DNA of 14,052 bases from Candidatus Dormiibacterota bacterium. Lineage in GTDB: Bacteria; Chloroflexota; Dormibacteria; Aeolococcales; Aeolococcaceae. The notes beneath the pieces were generated by a model. That model was not told where the DNA came from. It ran no database searches and saw nothing but the letters and a program-made list of their open reading frames with translations. The first letter of the stretch is position 1, and every line of letters begins with the position of its first letter. Positions 7,597-14,052 of the stretch are shown in pieces. The stretch covers positions 1-14,052 of the forward strand of contig JAFALX010000031.1 of NCBI GenBank assembly GCA_019234035.1. Reading direction: 5' to 3'. The position numbers were made by a program, and so were the translations under genes.

Positions 7597-8973
7597 TCAG
7601 CAGATGATGCCGAGCAGGCAGAAGGTCGGAGACGGTGCGGGCGTGGCCTGCGCCGTCGGCACCGGGAAGGGCGTGAACGTCACCGGGCCGACTGTCACAG
7701 GCGGGAGCGCGACATGGACCGGGACGGCCGTCGGCGACGGCACCGGCGTCGCGGCGGACGGCGTCACCGGCTCGGGCGTTGGCGGAGCCAGTGCCGCCGG
7801 ACTGGCGTTCACCGTCGGAGCAGCACGCGGACTCGGCACCGCGAGGATCGCCGGGCGCTCCGCAACGGTCGCGTGAGCCGCGGGATGGGTCGCGGTGATG
7901 CCGACCGCGGTCCCGACCGCGAGGGTGATGGACGCGCTCGCGGCAATTCCGAGGCCGACCATGAACCGGGGTTCACGGCGCGCGATGCCGCCGAACGGCC
8001 GCTTCGCGTGTTCGTCCCGGTCGCCGGCCGGCGCGCCGGCCACCTGGCTGTGGCCGGCCAGCTCGACGGCCGATGCCGCCGCTGCCGACGCCAGCCATGC
8101 GCGTGCGCCGGGCTCCCAGTCCTCCTGGAGGAGGGCGCGGGCTGCCAGTGCAAGGTTGGATCGAAGGCGAGCGGCAGTGAGCCGGTACGCAGCCTCGACC
8201 GCAAGCGTCTGCTCGACGAGGCATCGCGTGGCCAGCGGCAGCCCCTCGAGCTGCGACGGGTCGAACACCGGCGACCGATTGACGAGGCGAGCGCCACCCG
8301 TTGCCTGCACGAGAATCCAGGTCGCGGCCTGAAGGTCGTCCAGGCGTGCTCGAGCGGTGGCTTCGGCGAGCTCGACACCGGCCTCGGCGAGGGTGCAGCG
8401 GCCGTCCTGGTCCACCGCGACCGCCGAGGCACGAACCGAGCCGTAGGTCAGACCCCGGCCGTGCAGACGCTGGAGCCACTCGAGGACGTCGTCGTAGACG
8501 AGCAGCGCAGCCGGCAATGGCACGCTCGCCGCGTCGAGCAGGATGTCGTCGAACGACGCGCTCAAGGGCGTCGACGTCCACGAGGAGCTCTCCGCGAGCA
8601 GCAGGTGTGGCCGCGGCTGCGGCGCCGCCTCCCACACTCTCGGCGTCCAGATGCCGGGACCACCCTCGATCACCTCGAGTTCGGGGTTCCGTGCCTCCTG
8701 GACCGTCGGGCGTTCGGTTGCGGGACGCTCGGCCTCAGCGCGCTCGACGGCGCGCGCCGGGCTGCTTCGTCGCTGGATCCGCGCACCGCGCACGAATCGC
8801 TGCACGTGGGGCGCGATGGCCTTCAACAGGCGGCGGTCGGCCCGCTCGATGGCGGCCGTTGCCTCCTGTGCCCTGGCGCGTGCTTCCTCAGCGGCGGCGT
8901 GCGCGCGTGACGCTGCGTAGCGCCAGATCAGCACATCGTCGGAAGACTCTTCCTGGTGGGCCACCGCGGCCAT
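7597..8973 (-). CDS. Membrane-anchored pseudokinase-like protein
   Basis: This is a 458-residue protein of no named family that I recognise. Residues 20-60 are an Ala/Glu/Arg-rich, probably coiled-coil helix. Residues 140-285 match the C-lobe layout of Ser/Thr protein kinases. WLQRLHGRGLTYGSVRASAV (166-185) aligns with the catalytic loop, but YGS stands where HRD is expected. CTLAEAG (193-199) aligns with the DFG segment but reads EAG. LDDLQAATWILVQATGG (211-227) fits the helix that follows, and the Arg after AVEAAY (259-264) fits the conserved late Arg. No glycine-rich loop or VAIK-type Lys is visible. Catalysis therefore looks lost. One membrane helix follows (about 337-361), then a Pro/Thr/Ala/Val-rich tail ending in FCLLGIIC. 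The topology suggests kinase lobe inside, tail outside. The ATG at 8973 is chosen over the longer open frame (to 9210) because the extra codons overlap the korB-like gene and have shadow-like composition. A role as a scaffold or regulator is a guess. Confidence 0.7.
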   Translation of the reverse strand: MAAVAHQEESSDDVLIWRYAASRAHAAAEEARARAQEATAAIERADRRLLKAIAPHVQRFVRGARIQRRSSPARAVERAEAERPATERPTVQEARNPELEVIEGGPGIWTPRVWEAAPQPRPHLLLAESSSWTSTPLSASFDDILLDAASVPLPAALLVYDDVLEWLQRLHGRGLTYGSVRASAVAVDQDGRCTLAEAGVELAEATARARLDDLQAATWILVQATGGARLVNRSPVFDPSQLEGLPLATRCLVEQTLAVEAAYRLTAARLRSNLALAARALLQEDWEPGARAWLASAAAASAVELAGHSQVAGAPAGDRDEHAKRPFGGIARREPRFMVGLGIAASASITLAVGTAVGITATHPAAHATVAERPAILAVPSPRAAPTVNASPAALAPPTPEPVTPSAATPVPSPTAVPVHVALPPVTVGPVTFTPFPVPTAQATPAPSPTFCLLGIIC

Positions 8974-8980
8974 TCCGGGA

Positions 8981-9010
8981 AGTATGAGACTTGTGCACGC
9001 AGTCTGTCCG
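8981..9010 (-). promoter_or_regulatory. Possible leaderless promoter for the pseudokinase gene
   Basis: On the - strand CATACT (8986-8981) resembles a -10 box. CGGACA (9010-9005) sits 18 bp upstream and resembles TTGACA in four of six bases. The -10 ends 7 nt before the ATG at 8973, which would place the transcript start at or next to the ATG. No Shine-Dalgarno precedes that ATG, which agrees with a leaderless message. This is inference from weak matches. Confidence 0.35.
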
Positions 9011-9013
9011 GTC

Positions 9014-9052
9014 GCTCGGTCCGAGCCCCTTGACGCGATCGGCGAAGGGCTC
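9014..9052 (-). other. Overlapping inverted repeats after the korB-like gene
   Basis: GCTCGG-T-CCGAGC (9014-9026) is a perfect 6-bp inverted repeat with a 1-nt centre. A second pair, GAGCCCCTT (9023-9031) and AAGGGCTC (9045-9052), forms an 8-bp stem with one bulge and a 13-nt loop. The two structures share bases 9023-9026, so they cannot form at the same time. They lie between the korB-like stop and the next gene. No U-run follows, so this is not a standard intrinsic terminator; it could be a terminator-like or operator element. Confidence 0.3.
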
Positions 9053-9079
9053 GCTGGGCCTACCAGCCCGGGCCGGCAG

Positions 9080-10135
9080 TCACGTCCACTGGCGCTGGAC
9101 CGCCGCCAGCGCCCTGGACCCCGGGCAGAGCGCCTCATAGGGCACCTTGACCAAAGGCGTCTCGGTCGTGTTGCCGAGCTCGTGCAGGTTCGGCGCGTCC
9201 TCGTCCACATAGAGGATGCCCGTCACCACCTCACCGGCGTCCCGCCGCTCCTGCAGGTAGTGCATCACGGACACTCGGTCGGTCGGGTCGTAGTCCGCCG
9301 GCACATTCCTGAAGTGCAATTCGCTGCCGTCGTGCATCGCGACCGTCTGCACGCCGTCCACGGGAATCGAGGCGGTGACCGCGGTGCGATGCGGGATGAA
9401 GTCGGCCTCGGTGGCCTGCACCTCGTGCTCGCGCATGTAGCGGTAGCTCTTGGTGGAGCCCTCGTGGTCGTTGAACGTGACGCAGGGCGACAGCACGTCG
9501 ACGAGCGCGAACCCGCGGTGCATCGCCGCCGCCTTGAGGACCGGCACCAGCTGCTGCTTGTCGCCAGAGAAGCTGCGTGCCAGGAAGGTCGCGCCGATGG
9601 CGAGCCCCACCTGGACCGGATCGATCGGAGCGTAGAGGTTCTTCTGCCCGCCCTTCAGCAGAGCGCCGACGTCCGCCGACGCCGAGAACTGACCCTTGGT
9701 CAGGCCGTACACCCCGTTGTTCTCGATGATGTACATGAGCCGCACGTTGCGCCGCATCGCGTGCATCAGCTGCCCCAGCCCGATGGACAGCGAGTCCCCA
9801 TCGCCGGACACGCCGACGTACAGCAGGTCGCGATTGGCCGCCGCAGCGCCGGTGGCGATCGCCGCCATCCGCCCATGCACCGAGTTGAACCCGTGCGCCG
9901 TGCCGGCGAAGTACGCCGTCGTTTTCGACGAGCAGCCGATGCCGGACAGCTTGGCGATCATGTGCGGCTGCAGGTCGAGCTCCCACAGCGCCTGCACCAG
10001 CGATGCCGTGATGGAATCGTGCCCGCAGCCCGCACACAGCGTCGACATCGTGCCCTCGTAGTCGCGCACCGTCAGACCGACGGCGTTGCGCGGCAGGTCG
10101 AGCAGCGGAACGATGGGCTTGGTGATCGACGGCAT
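9080..10135 (-). CDS. korB: 2-oxoacid:acceptor oxidoreductase, beta subunit
   Basis: This is a 351-residue thiamine-diphosphate subunit. CAGCGH (34-39), Cys68 and Cys218 (SPCVTFND) supply the four cysteines expected to hold one [4Fe-4S] cluster. GDGDSLSIGLGQL (111-123) through ENNGVYGLTKGQ (138-149) is the TPP/magnesium-binding segment. With the alpha subunit it catalyses CoA-dependent oxidative decarboxylation of a 2-oxoacid, or the reductive reverse, passing electrons to ferredoxin or a flavoprotein. Whether the substrate is 2-oxoglutarate, pyruvate or a branched oxoacid cannot be settled by eye; the symbol follows the closest overall layout. The gene starts 7 nt after the korA-like stop and is the last of the three-gene operon. 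The ATG is supported by a good AGGA 5 nt upstream. Confidence 0.93.
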   Translation of the reverse strand: MPSITKPIVPLLDLPRNAVGLTVRDYEGTMSTLCAGCGHDSITASLVQALWELDLQPHMIAKLSGIGCSSKTTAYFAGTAHGFNSVHGRMAAIATGAAAANRDLLYVGVSGDGDSLSIGLGQLMHAMRRNVRLMYIIENNGVYGLTKGQFSASADVGALLKGGQKNLYAPIDPVQVGLAIGATFLARSFSGDKQQLVPVLKAAAMHRGFALVDVLSPCVTFNDHEGSTKSYRYMREHEVQATEADFIPHRTAVTASIPVDGVQTVAMHDGSELHFRNVPADYDPTDRVSVMHYLQERRDAGEVVTGILYVDEDAPNLHELGNTTETPLVKVPYEALCPGSRALAAVQRQWT

Positions 10136-10138
10136 CTG

Positions 10139-10144
10139 CTTCCT
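10139..10144 (-). promoter_or_regulatory. Ribosome binding site of the korB-like gene
   Basis: On the - strand AGGAAG lies just before the ATG at 10135, with 5 nt between AGGA and the start. Its first bases overlap the TAG stop of the korA-like gene, so ribosomes ending there are well placed to restart. This links synthesis of the two subunits. Confidence 0.6.
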
Positions 10145-11957
10145 ATGCTCCCATCTGTTCCTGCACCGAGGCGACCACCGTGTCCGCGCTGAGGGGATAG
10201 CCCCCGTACGAGAGCACCGAGCGCAGCTTCGGCGTGGACACGTTGGTTTCGAGCGTCAGCAGCCTGCGCAGCTGCGCATCGCGGTTCTGCTCGATGACGA
10301 AGATCCGCTCGTGCGCATTGAGGAAGGCCTCGACGCTGCGCCGGAACGGAAAGCCACGCACGCGCATGAAGTCCGTGGTGATGCCGAGCAGCGCCAGCTC
10401 GTACACCGCCTCGCGGACGGCAAGGTCGCAGCCGCCGAGCGTGACGAGCCCGATCTGCGCCCCCGGGTGCTCTTCGATGAGGGGCTCGGGCATGTGGCGC
10501 GCCGCCGCCGAATGCTTCTGCAGCAGACGGTCGACCACGCGCTGGTATTCGTCCGGCGACTCCGTGTAGAACCCGTCCTCGGTGTGGCCTGATCCGCGCG
10601 CGAAGTACGCACCCAGTGGGCTCACGCCAGGCAGCGTGCGGGCGGCGACGAATTCGGCGTCGAGCCGCGAGTAGCGATGGAACTTCTGCAGCCGCTCCAG
10701 CATGTCGGCGTCGAGCACGATGCCACGGTCGGGGATGTACGCGTCGTTCCAGGTGAGCTTCGGCACCACCCAGTCGTTCATCCCGATGTCGAGGTCGGAG
10801 AGCATCATCACCGGCGTCTGGAACCGCTCTGCGAGGTCGAACGATCGCGCCGCGAACTCGAAGCACTCGAATGGGTTGCCCGGGAACAGCAGGATGTGCT
10901 TGGTGTCGCCGTGTGACGCATAGGCGCACTCGAGGATGTCGGACTGCTGCGTGCGCGTCGGCATCCCCGTGGACGGCCCGGTACGCTGCACGTCGATCAG
11001 CACCGCAGGGATCTCGGCGTAGTACGCCAGCCCGAGGATCTCGTTCATCAGCGAGAGGCCCGGCCCGGACGTCGCGGTGAAGGCGCGCGCACCATTCCAT
11101 GCCGCCCCGACCACGATGCCGAGCGCGGCGAGCTCGTCCTCGGCCTGGATGATCAGGTAGTTGTTCCTGCCGGTCTCCGGATCGCGGCGGAAGCGCTCGC
11201 AGAAGCGGGTGAACGCGTCCATCAGCGATGTCGACGGCGTGATCGGATACCACGCCGCCACCGTGGCGCCGGCGTACACGCAGCCGAGCGCGGCCGCGGT
11301 GTTGCCGTCGATCAGGATGGTCTCCCCCTTCGGCATGCGCTCGACGCGGATCGGCAGGGGTATCTCGCCGAAGTTGTCGCGCGCGTACTCCATGCCCAGA
11401 TGCAGCGCGAGAAGGTTCGCCTGGCGCAGCTGCAGCTTCTTCGCGAACTTCTGGTCGAGGAGGACCTCGACCACCTTCGGGTCGATACCGAGCAGCGCCA
11501 CCAGCGCCCCGGCGTACGCGATGTTCTTCATGAGAATGCGGTCGCGCGCGCGATCGAACTGCTGGTTGCAGAGGCGCGCCAGCGGCACGCCCAAGAAGGT
11601 CACGTCCTCGCGGATCAGCCCGCTGTCCATCGGAAACGTCGAGTCGTACAGCACGTAGCCGCCGCTCTTCACCTCGGCGATGTCGCGCTCCATCGTCTGC
11701 GCGTTCATCGCCACCATCAGGTCGTACTGCTGCACGCGGCCAACGAACCCGCTGTGGTTGACACGGATCTCGTACCACGTCGGCAGCCCCTGGATGTTCG
11801 ACGGGAAGAGGTTCTTGCCCGACACGGGAACACCCATGCGGAACATCGCCTCCATCAGCAGCGAGTTGGCGCTCGCCGACCCGGTGCCGTTGACGTTGGC
11901 CAGCTTGAGCGCGAAGTCGTTGACCTTCGTCGCCGGCTTCGTCGCGACCGCACTCAT
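10143..11957 (-). CDS. korA: 2-oxoacid:acceptor oxidoreductase, gamma-alpha fusion subunit
   Basis: This is a 604-residue fused subunit. Residues 15-200 are the gamma domain (NVNGTGSASANSLL at 21-34, FPSNIQGLPTWYEIRV at 51-66). Residues 210-600 are the alpha domain, with YPITPST (237-243), the AEDELAALG stretch (272-280), SGPGLSLMNE (297-306) and RTGPSTGMPT (325-334), then the C-terminal domain beginning near 500 (IGLVTLGGC). It forms the active site together with the TPP-binding beta subunit. The fused gamma-alpha layout and length match KorA-type 2-oxoglutarate and related oxidoreductases. The ATG at 11957 is chosen because it overlaps the upstream stop as ATGA; the longer open frame to 12065 would run inside the flavoprotein gene and adds residues of shadow-like composition. 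Substrate identity remains unproven. Confidence 0.93.
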   Translation of the reverse strand: MSAVATKPATKVNDFALKLANVNGTGSASANSLLMEAMFRMGVPVSGKNLFPSNIQGLPTWYEIRVNHSGFVGRVQQYDLMVAMNAQTMERDIAEVKSGGYVLYDSTFPMDSGLIREDVTFLGVPLARLCNQQFDRARDRILMKNIAYAGALVALLGIDPKVVEVLLDQKFAKKLQLRQANLLALHLGMEYARDNFGEIPLPIRVERMPKGETILIDGNTAAALGCVYAGATVAAWYPITPSTSLMDAFTRFCERFRRDPETGRNNYLIIQAEDELAALGIVVGAAWNGARAFTATSGPGLSLMNEILGLAYYAEIPAVLIDVQRTGPSTGMPTRTQQSDILECAYASHGDTKHILLFPGNPFECFEFAARSFDLAERFQTPVMMLSDLDIGMNDWVVPKLTWNDAYIPDRGIVLDADMLERLQKFHRYSRLDAEFVAARTLPGVSPLGAYFARGSGHTEDGFYTESPDEYQRVVDRLLQKHSAAARHMPEPLIEEHPGAQIGLVTLGGCDLAVREAVYELALLGITTDFMRVRGFPFRRSVEAFLNAHERIFVIEQNRDAQLRRLLTLETNVSTPKLRSVLSYGGYPLSADTVVASVQEQMGA

Positions 11958-13774
11958 CGCGGGGTCGCCGTCACGGCCACCATCGGCAGCATCTTCACCG
12001 GGTACGGGATCAGCACCTCGGCCTTCTGCATGTCCCACGCTGCAGTCGGGCAGCGCTCCGCGCACAGCCCGCAGTGCACGCAGATGTTCTCGTCCTTCAC
12101 CATCACGCGCCGGGTCTGCGGCAACGGCGCCGACACGAACAGTGCCTGCTCAGGGTTGGCCGCGGGAACGGTGAGTCGCCTGCGCAGCTCTGCCTCGCCG
12201 GCGTTCTCGGTGATCGTCAGGCACTTGACCGGGCACACGTCGATGCACGCGTCGCACTCGATGCACAGCGGCGCGTCGAACACGGTCTGCACGTCGCAGT
12301 TGAGGCAGCGCTGTGCCTCGAACTCGGTCTGCTCCTCGGTGAACCCCTCCTCCACCTCGACATCGAGGCGACGGAAGCGCTGCCGCAGATCGACGTGCTG
12401 CATCCGTTGGCGCGGCGCGGGGTTGTAGTCGTTGTGATAGCTCCACTCGGTGAGCCCCATCTTCTGGCTGAAGAGGTTCATGCCCACCGGCGGGCGATCG
12501 TCGAGCGGCAGTCCCTGACAGAAGTTGTGAATGGAGATCGCGGCCTGGTGGCCGTGCTCCACCGCCCAGATGATGTTCTTCGGACCGAACGCGGCGTCGC
12601 CACCGAAGAACACGCCCGGCCGCGTCGACTCGAACGACACCTCGTCGACCACCGGCATGTCCCATTCGCCGAACTCGATGCCGAGGTCGCGCGAGATCCA
12701 GGGAAACGCGTTCTCCTGGCCGATGGCGAGGATGACGTCGTCACAGGGGATGACCACCGTGCCCAGCACCGTCGCGTTGCGCGCGTCCTCGTCCCAGCGG
12801 AGCTTCTGGAACTCCATGCCGGCGAGCTGCCCGTCCTCGATGACGAACCGCGTCGGCGCGTGGTTCACGACGATGTCGACCCCCTCCTCCTCCGCGTCGT
12901 CGAGCTCCCACGGCGAAGCCTTGAAGAAGCCGCGCGGACGCCGCGCCATGATCTTGATGTCGCGACCGCCGAGGCGGCGGGCCGAGCGGCAGCAGTCCAT
13001 CGCCGTGTTGCCGACGCCGATGATGAGCACGCGCTCGCCGATGGACGCCGTGTGTCCGAACGCGATGGCCTCGAGCCAGTCGATGCCGATGTGGATGTGT
13101 TCCTCCGCGGCGGCGTCGTTGCGTCCAGGAAGGTTGAGATCCTTGCCACGCGGCGCGCCGCTGCCGACGAACACCGCGTCGAACTCACTGTTGAGGAGTG
13201 CATCGATGTCGGTCACCGTGGTGCCGTAGCGCATCTCGGCACCCATGTCGACGATGTATCCGATCTCCTCGTCGAGCACCGACGCGGGCAATCGAAACGC
13301 CGGGATGTTGGTGCGCATCAGGCCGCCCGGGCGGTCCTGCTTCTCGAAGATCACGACGTCGTATCCCAGCGGCAGCAGATCGTTCGCCACCGTGAGCGAG
13401 GCCGGACCTGCGCCGACGCATGCGATGTGCCTGCCGATCCTGTAGTCAACCGGGCGCGGCAAGCGTTCGCTGATGTCCTCACGAGAATCCGCAGCGGCGC
13501 GCTTCAGCCTGCAGATGGCAACCGGCGTGCCATCGACGCGCTGACGCCGGCACGCGGGCTCACACGGGCGATCGCAGGTGCGACCCAGAATCCCCGGGAA
13601 CACGTTCGACTCGCGGTTGACCATGTACGCATCCGCGTAGCGTCCCTGGGCGATGAGCCTGATGTATTCGGGCACATTCGTGTGTGCCGGACAGGCCCAT
13701 TGGCAGTCGATCACCCGGTGGAAGTACCGGGGGTCCTTGACATCCGTGGGCTGCATGAAGTCTCGGTGTCCCAT
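11954..13774 (-). CDS. GltD/NfnB-like FAD-dependent oxidoreductase with multiple Fe-S motifs
   Basis: This is a 606-residue flavoprotein. The N-terminal domain has DCQWACP (Cys24, Cys28) and CDRPCEPAC (Cys67, 71, 75) plus Cys88, the pattern that holds Fe-S clusters in the glutamate synthase small subunit. FAD binds at GAGPAS (121-126) and GGDA (391-394). NAD(P)H binds at GVGNTAMD (253-260), and the Arg pair in MARRP suggests NADPH. The C-terminus adds CLNC (490-493) and two ferredoxin motifs, C-x2-C-x2-C-x3-CP at 504-514 and 565-575. No glutamate synthase large subunit is adjacent. The ATGA overlap with the korA-like gene implies that it shuttles electrons between NADP(H) and the oxoacid oxidoreductase. 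From memory, this resembles the KorC subunit of the 2-oxoglutarate:NADP+ oxidoreductase of Azoarcus. The start at 13774 is supported by GGAG 6 nt upstream. Confidence 0.9.
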   Translation of the reverse strand: MGHRDFMQPTDVKDPRYFHRVIDCQWACPAHTNVPEYIRLIAQGRYADAYMVNRESNVFPGILGRTCDRPCEPACRRQRVDGTPVAICRLKRAAADSREDISERLPRPVDYRIGRHIACVGAGPASLTVANDLLPLGYDVVIFEKQDRPGGLMRTNIPAFRLPASVLDEEIGYIVDMGAEMRYGTTVTDIDALLNSEFDAVFVGSGAPRGKDLNLPGRNDAAAEEHIHIGIDWLEAIAFGHTASIGERVLIIGVGNTAMDCCRSARRLGGRDIKIMARRPRGFFKASPWELDDAEEEGVDIVVNHAPTRFVIEDGQLAGMEFQKLRWDEDARNATVLGTVVIPCDDVILAIGQENAFPWISRDLGIEFGEWDMPVVDEVSFESTRPGVFFGGDAAFGPKNIIWAVEHGHQAAISIHNFCQGLPLDDRPPVGMNLFSQKMGLTEWSYHNDYNPAPRQRMQHVDLRQRFRRLDVEVEEGFTEEQTEFEAQRCLNCDVQTVFDAPLCIECDACIDVCPVKCLTITENAGEAELRRRLTVPAANPEQALFVSAPLPQTRRVMVKDENICVHCGLCAERCPTAAWDMQKAEVLIPYPVKMLPMVAVTATPR

Positions 13775-13886
13775 TATGGACTCCGCTCGTACGCTACGGC
13801 AGCGTGCGGCGCCGCCGCGACGGTGATGTGCGGGAATCTGTCAGCGCGACTGTTGGGTTTTCTCGGCGCGCAGCACGCCCCACACT
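13775..13886 (-). other. Intergenic region before the oxidoreductase operon
   Basis: This 112-nt gap separates the transporter gene from the flavoprotein gene on the same strand. Apart from the ribosome site, it holds GC-rich short self-complementary stretches such as GCGGCGCCGC (13806-13815), which are common at this GC content. A TAGCGT just upstream of the ribosome site could be a -10, but no matching -35 is seen, so no promoter is called. No intrinsic terminator with a U-run is visible. Confidence 0.3.
13781..13784 (-). promoter_or_regulatory. Ribosome binding site of the flavoprotein gene
   Basis: On the - strand GGAG sits 6 nt upstream of the ATG at 13774. It supports this start over the next in-frame ATG (codon 7). 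This is the first gene of the three-gene oxidoreductase operon. Confidence 0.55.
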
Positions 13887-14052
13887 TTAGGCGCGAGCCA
13901 AACGTCCGAGGAGCGCCGACGCTGTCGTGACGCCGATGACGAGCGCGAACAGCAACACGCCGACGTCGAGCAGCAGGTCGGAGTGCGTTCCCACCAAAAG
14001 CCCGCGAAGCGCGTCCACCTGGTAGCTCAGCGGGTTGATGACACTGATGGCA
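13887..14052 (-). CDS. ABC-2 type transporter permease, C-terminal end only
   Basis: The last 54 codons and a TAA stop are in the window (stop at 13889-13887); the gene continues past the right edge. The start of the visible part, SVINPLSYQVDALRGLLVG, is the well-known segment before the last membrane helix of ABC-2 permeases. It is followed by one hydrophobic helix (LLLDVGVLLFALVIGVTT) and a short basic tail. Such proteins export drugs, lipids or glycans with a partner ATPase. The substrate is unknown, and the partner, if adjacent, would lie outside the window. The ORF is short but its ending is highly characteristic. Confidence 0.75.
   Translation of the reverse strand, partial: AISVINPLSYQVDALRGLLVGTHSDLLLDVGVLLFALVIGVTTASALLGRLARA

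Noticed and set aside
8974..9210. N-terminal extension of the pseudokinase frame
   Set aside because: The extra 79 codons overlap the korB-like gene and read as Arg/Ser/Pro-rich shadow sequence; the ATG at 8973 fits better.
8984..10192. 402-codon + strand frame opposite the korB-like gene
   Set aside because: Composition of a shadow frame; the beta subunit on the - strand is unambiguous.
10072..11778. 568-codon - strand frame within the korA-like gene in another phase
   Set aside because: Arg/Ala-rich out-of-frame translation of a clearly coding gene.
11958..12065. N-terminal extension of the korA-like frame
   Set aside because: It lies inside the flavoprotein gene; the ATGA overlap at 11957-11954 gives a natural start.
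12074..13930. Long open frame (618 codons) on the + strand opposite the flavoprotein gene
   Set aside because: Arg/His/Asp-rich sequence without a recognisable domain; the opposite strand has intact FAD, NADP and Fe-S motifs.

Overview
This is a high-GC bacterial chromosome segment carrying eight complete genes and two genes cut by the window edges. Nothing in it fixes the taxon. The high-GC codon use, GTG starts, a NarL/LuxR-type two-component pair with the LHDGAQQ kinase motif, a Pro/Thr/Ala-rich surface tail and a possible leaderless promoter fit an actinobacterial or Chloroflexota/Dormibacterota-like organism. That assignment is inference. No rRNA, tRNA, CRISPR array, insertion sequence or phage gene was seen.

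Positions 1-4388 (+ strand) are the end of a surface-polysaccharide locus. The first gene is cut by the left edge. It carries the tail of one GT-B glycosyltransferase followed by a complete second one in the same reading frame. An ATGA overlap leads into a 977-residue membrane protein that joins an O-antigen ligase/Wzy-like polymerase to a Wzx/MATE-like flippase in one chain. Glycosyl transfer, flipping and polymerisation or ligation are therefore packed into two tightly coupled polypeptides.

Positions 4394-7476 (- strand) hold a three-gene unit read right to left: a membrane sensor histidine kinase, a NarL/LuxR response regulator (10-nt overlap) and a MOSC-domain protein (6-nt gap). Two related short palindromes lie upstream of the kinase and could be an operator.

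Positions 7597-8973 (- strand) encode a single-pass membrane protein. It has an N-terminal coiled coil, a kinase-like lobe whose HRD and DFG motifs are both degenerate (a probable pseudokinase), one membrane helix, and a Pro-rich outer tail ending in a hydrophobic two-cysteine motif. It appears to have its own promoter.

Positions 9080-13774 (- strand) are a tight operon for a 2-oxoacid:acceptor oxidoreductase: a GltD/NfnB-like flavoprotein with many Fe-S motifs, a gamma-alpha fusion subunit (KorA-like) and a TPP-binding beta subunit (KorB-like). The likely job is CoA-dependent oxidative decarboxylation of a 2-oxoacid (or the reverse), with electrons exchanged with NADP(H) through the flavoprotein. 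The right edge holds the last 54 codons of an ABC-2 type transporter permease on the same strand.
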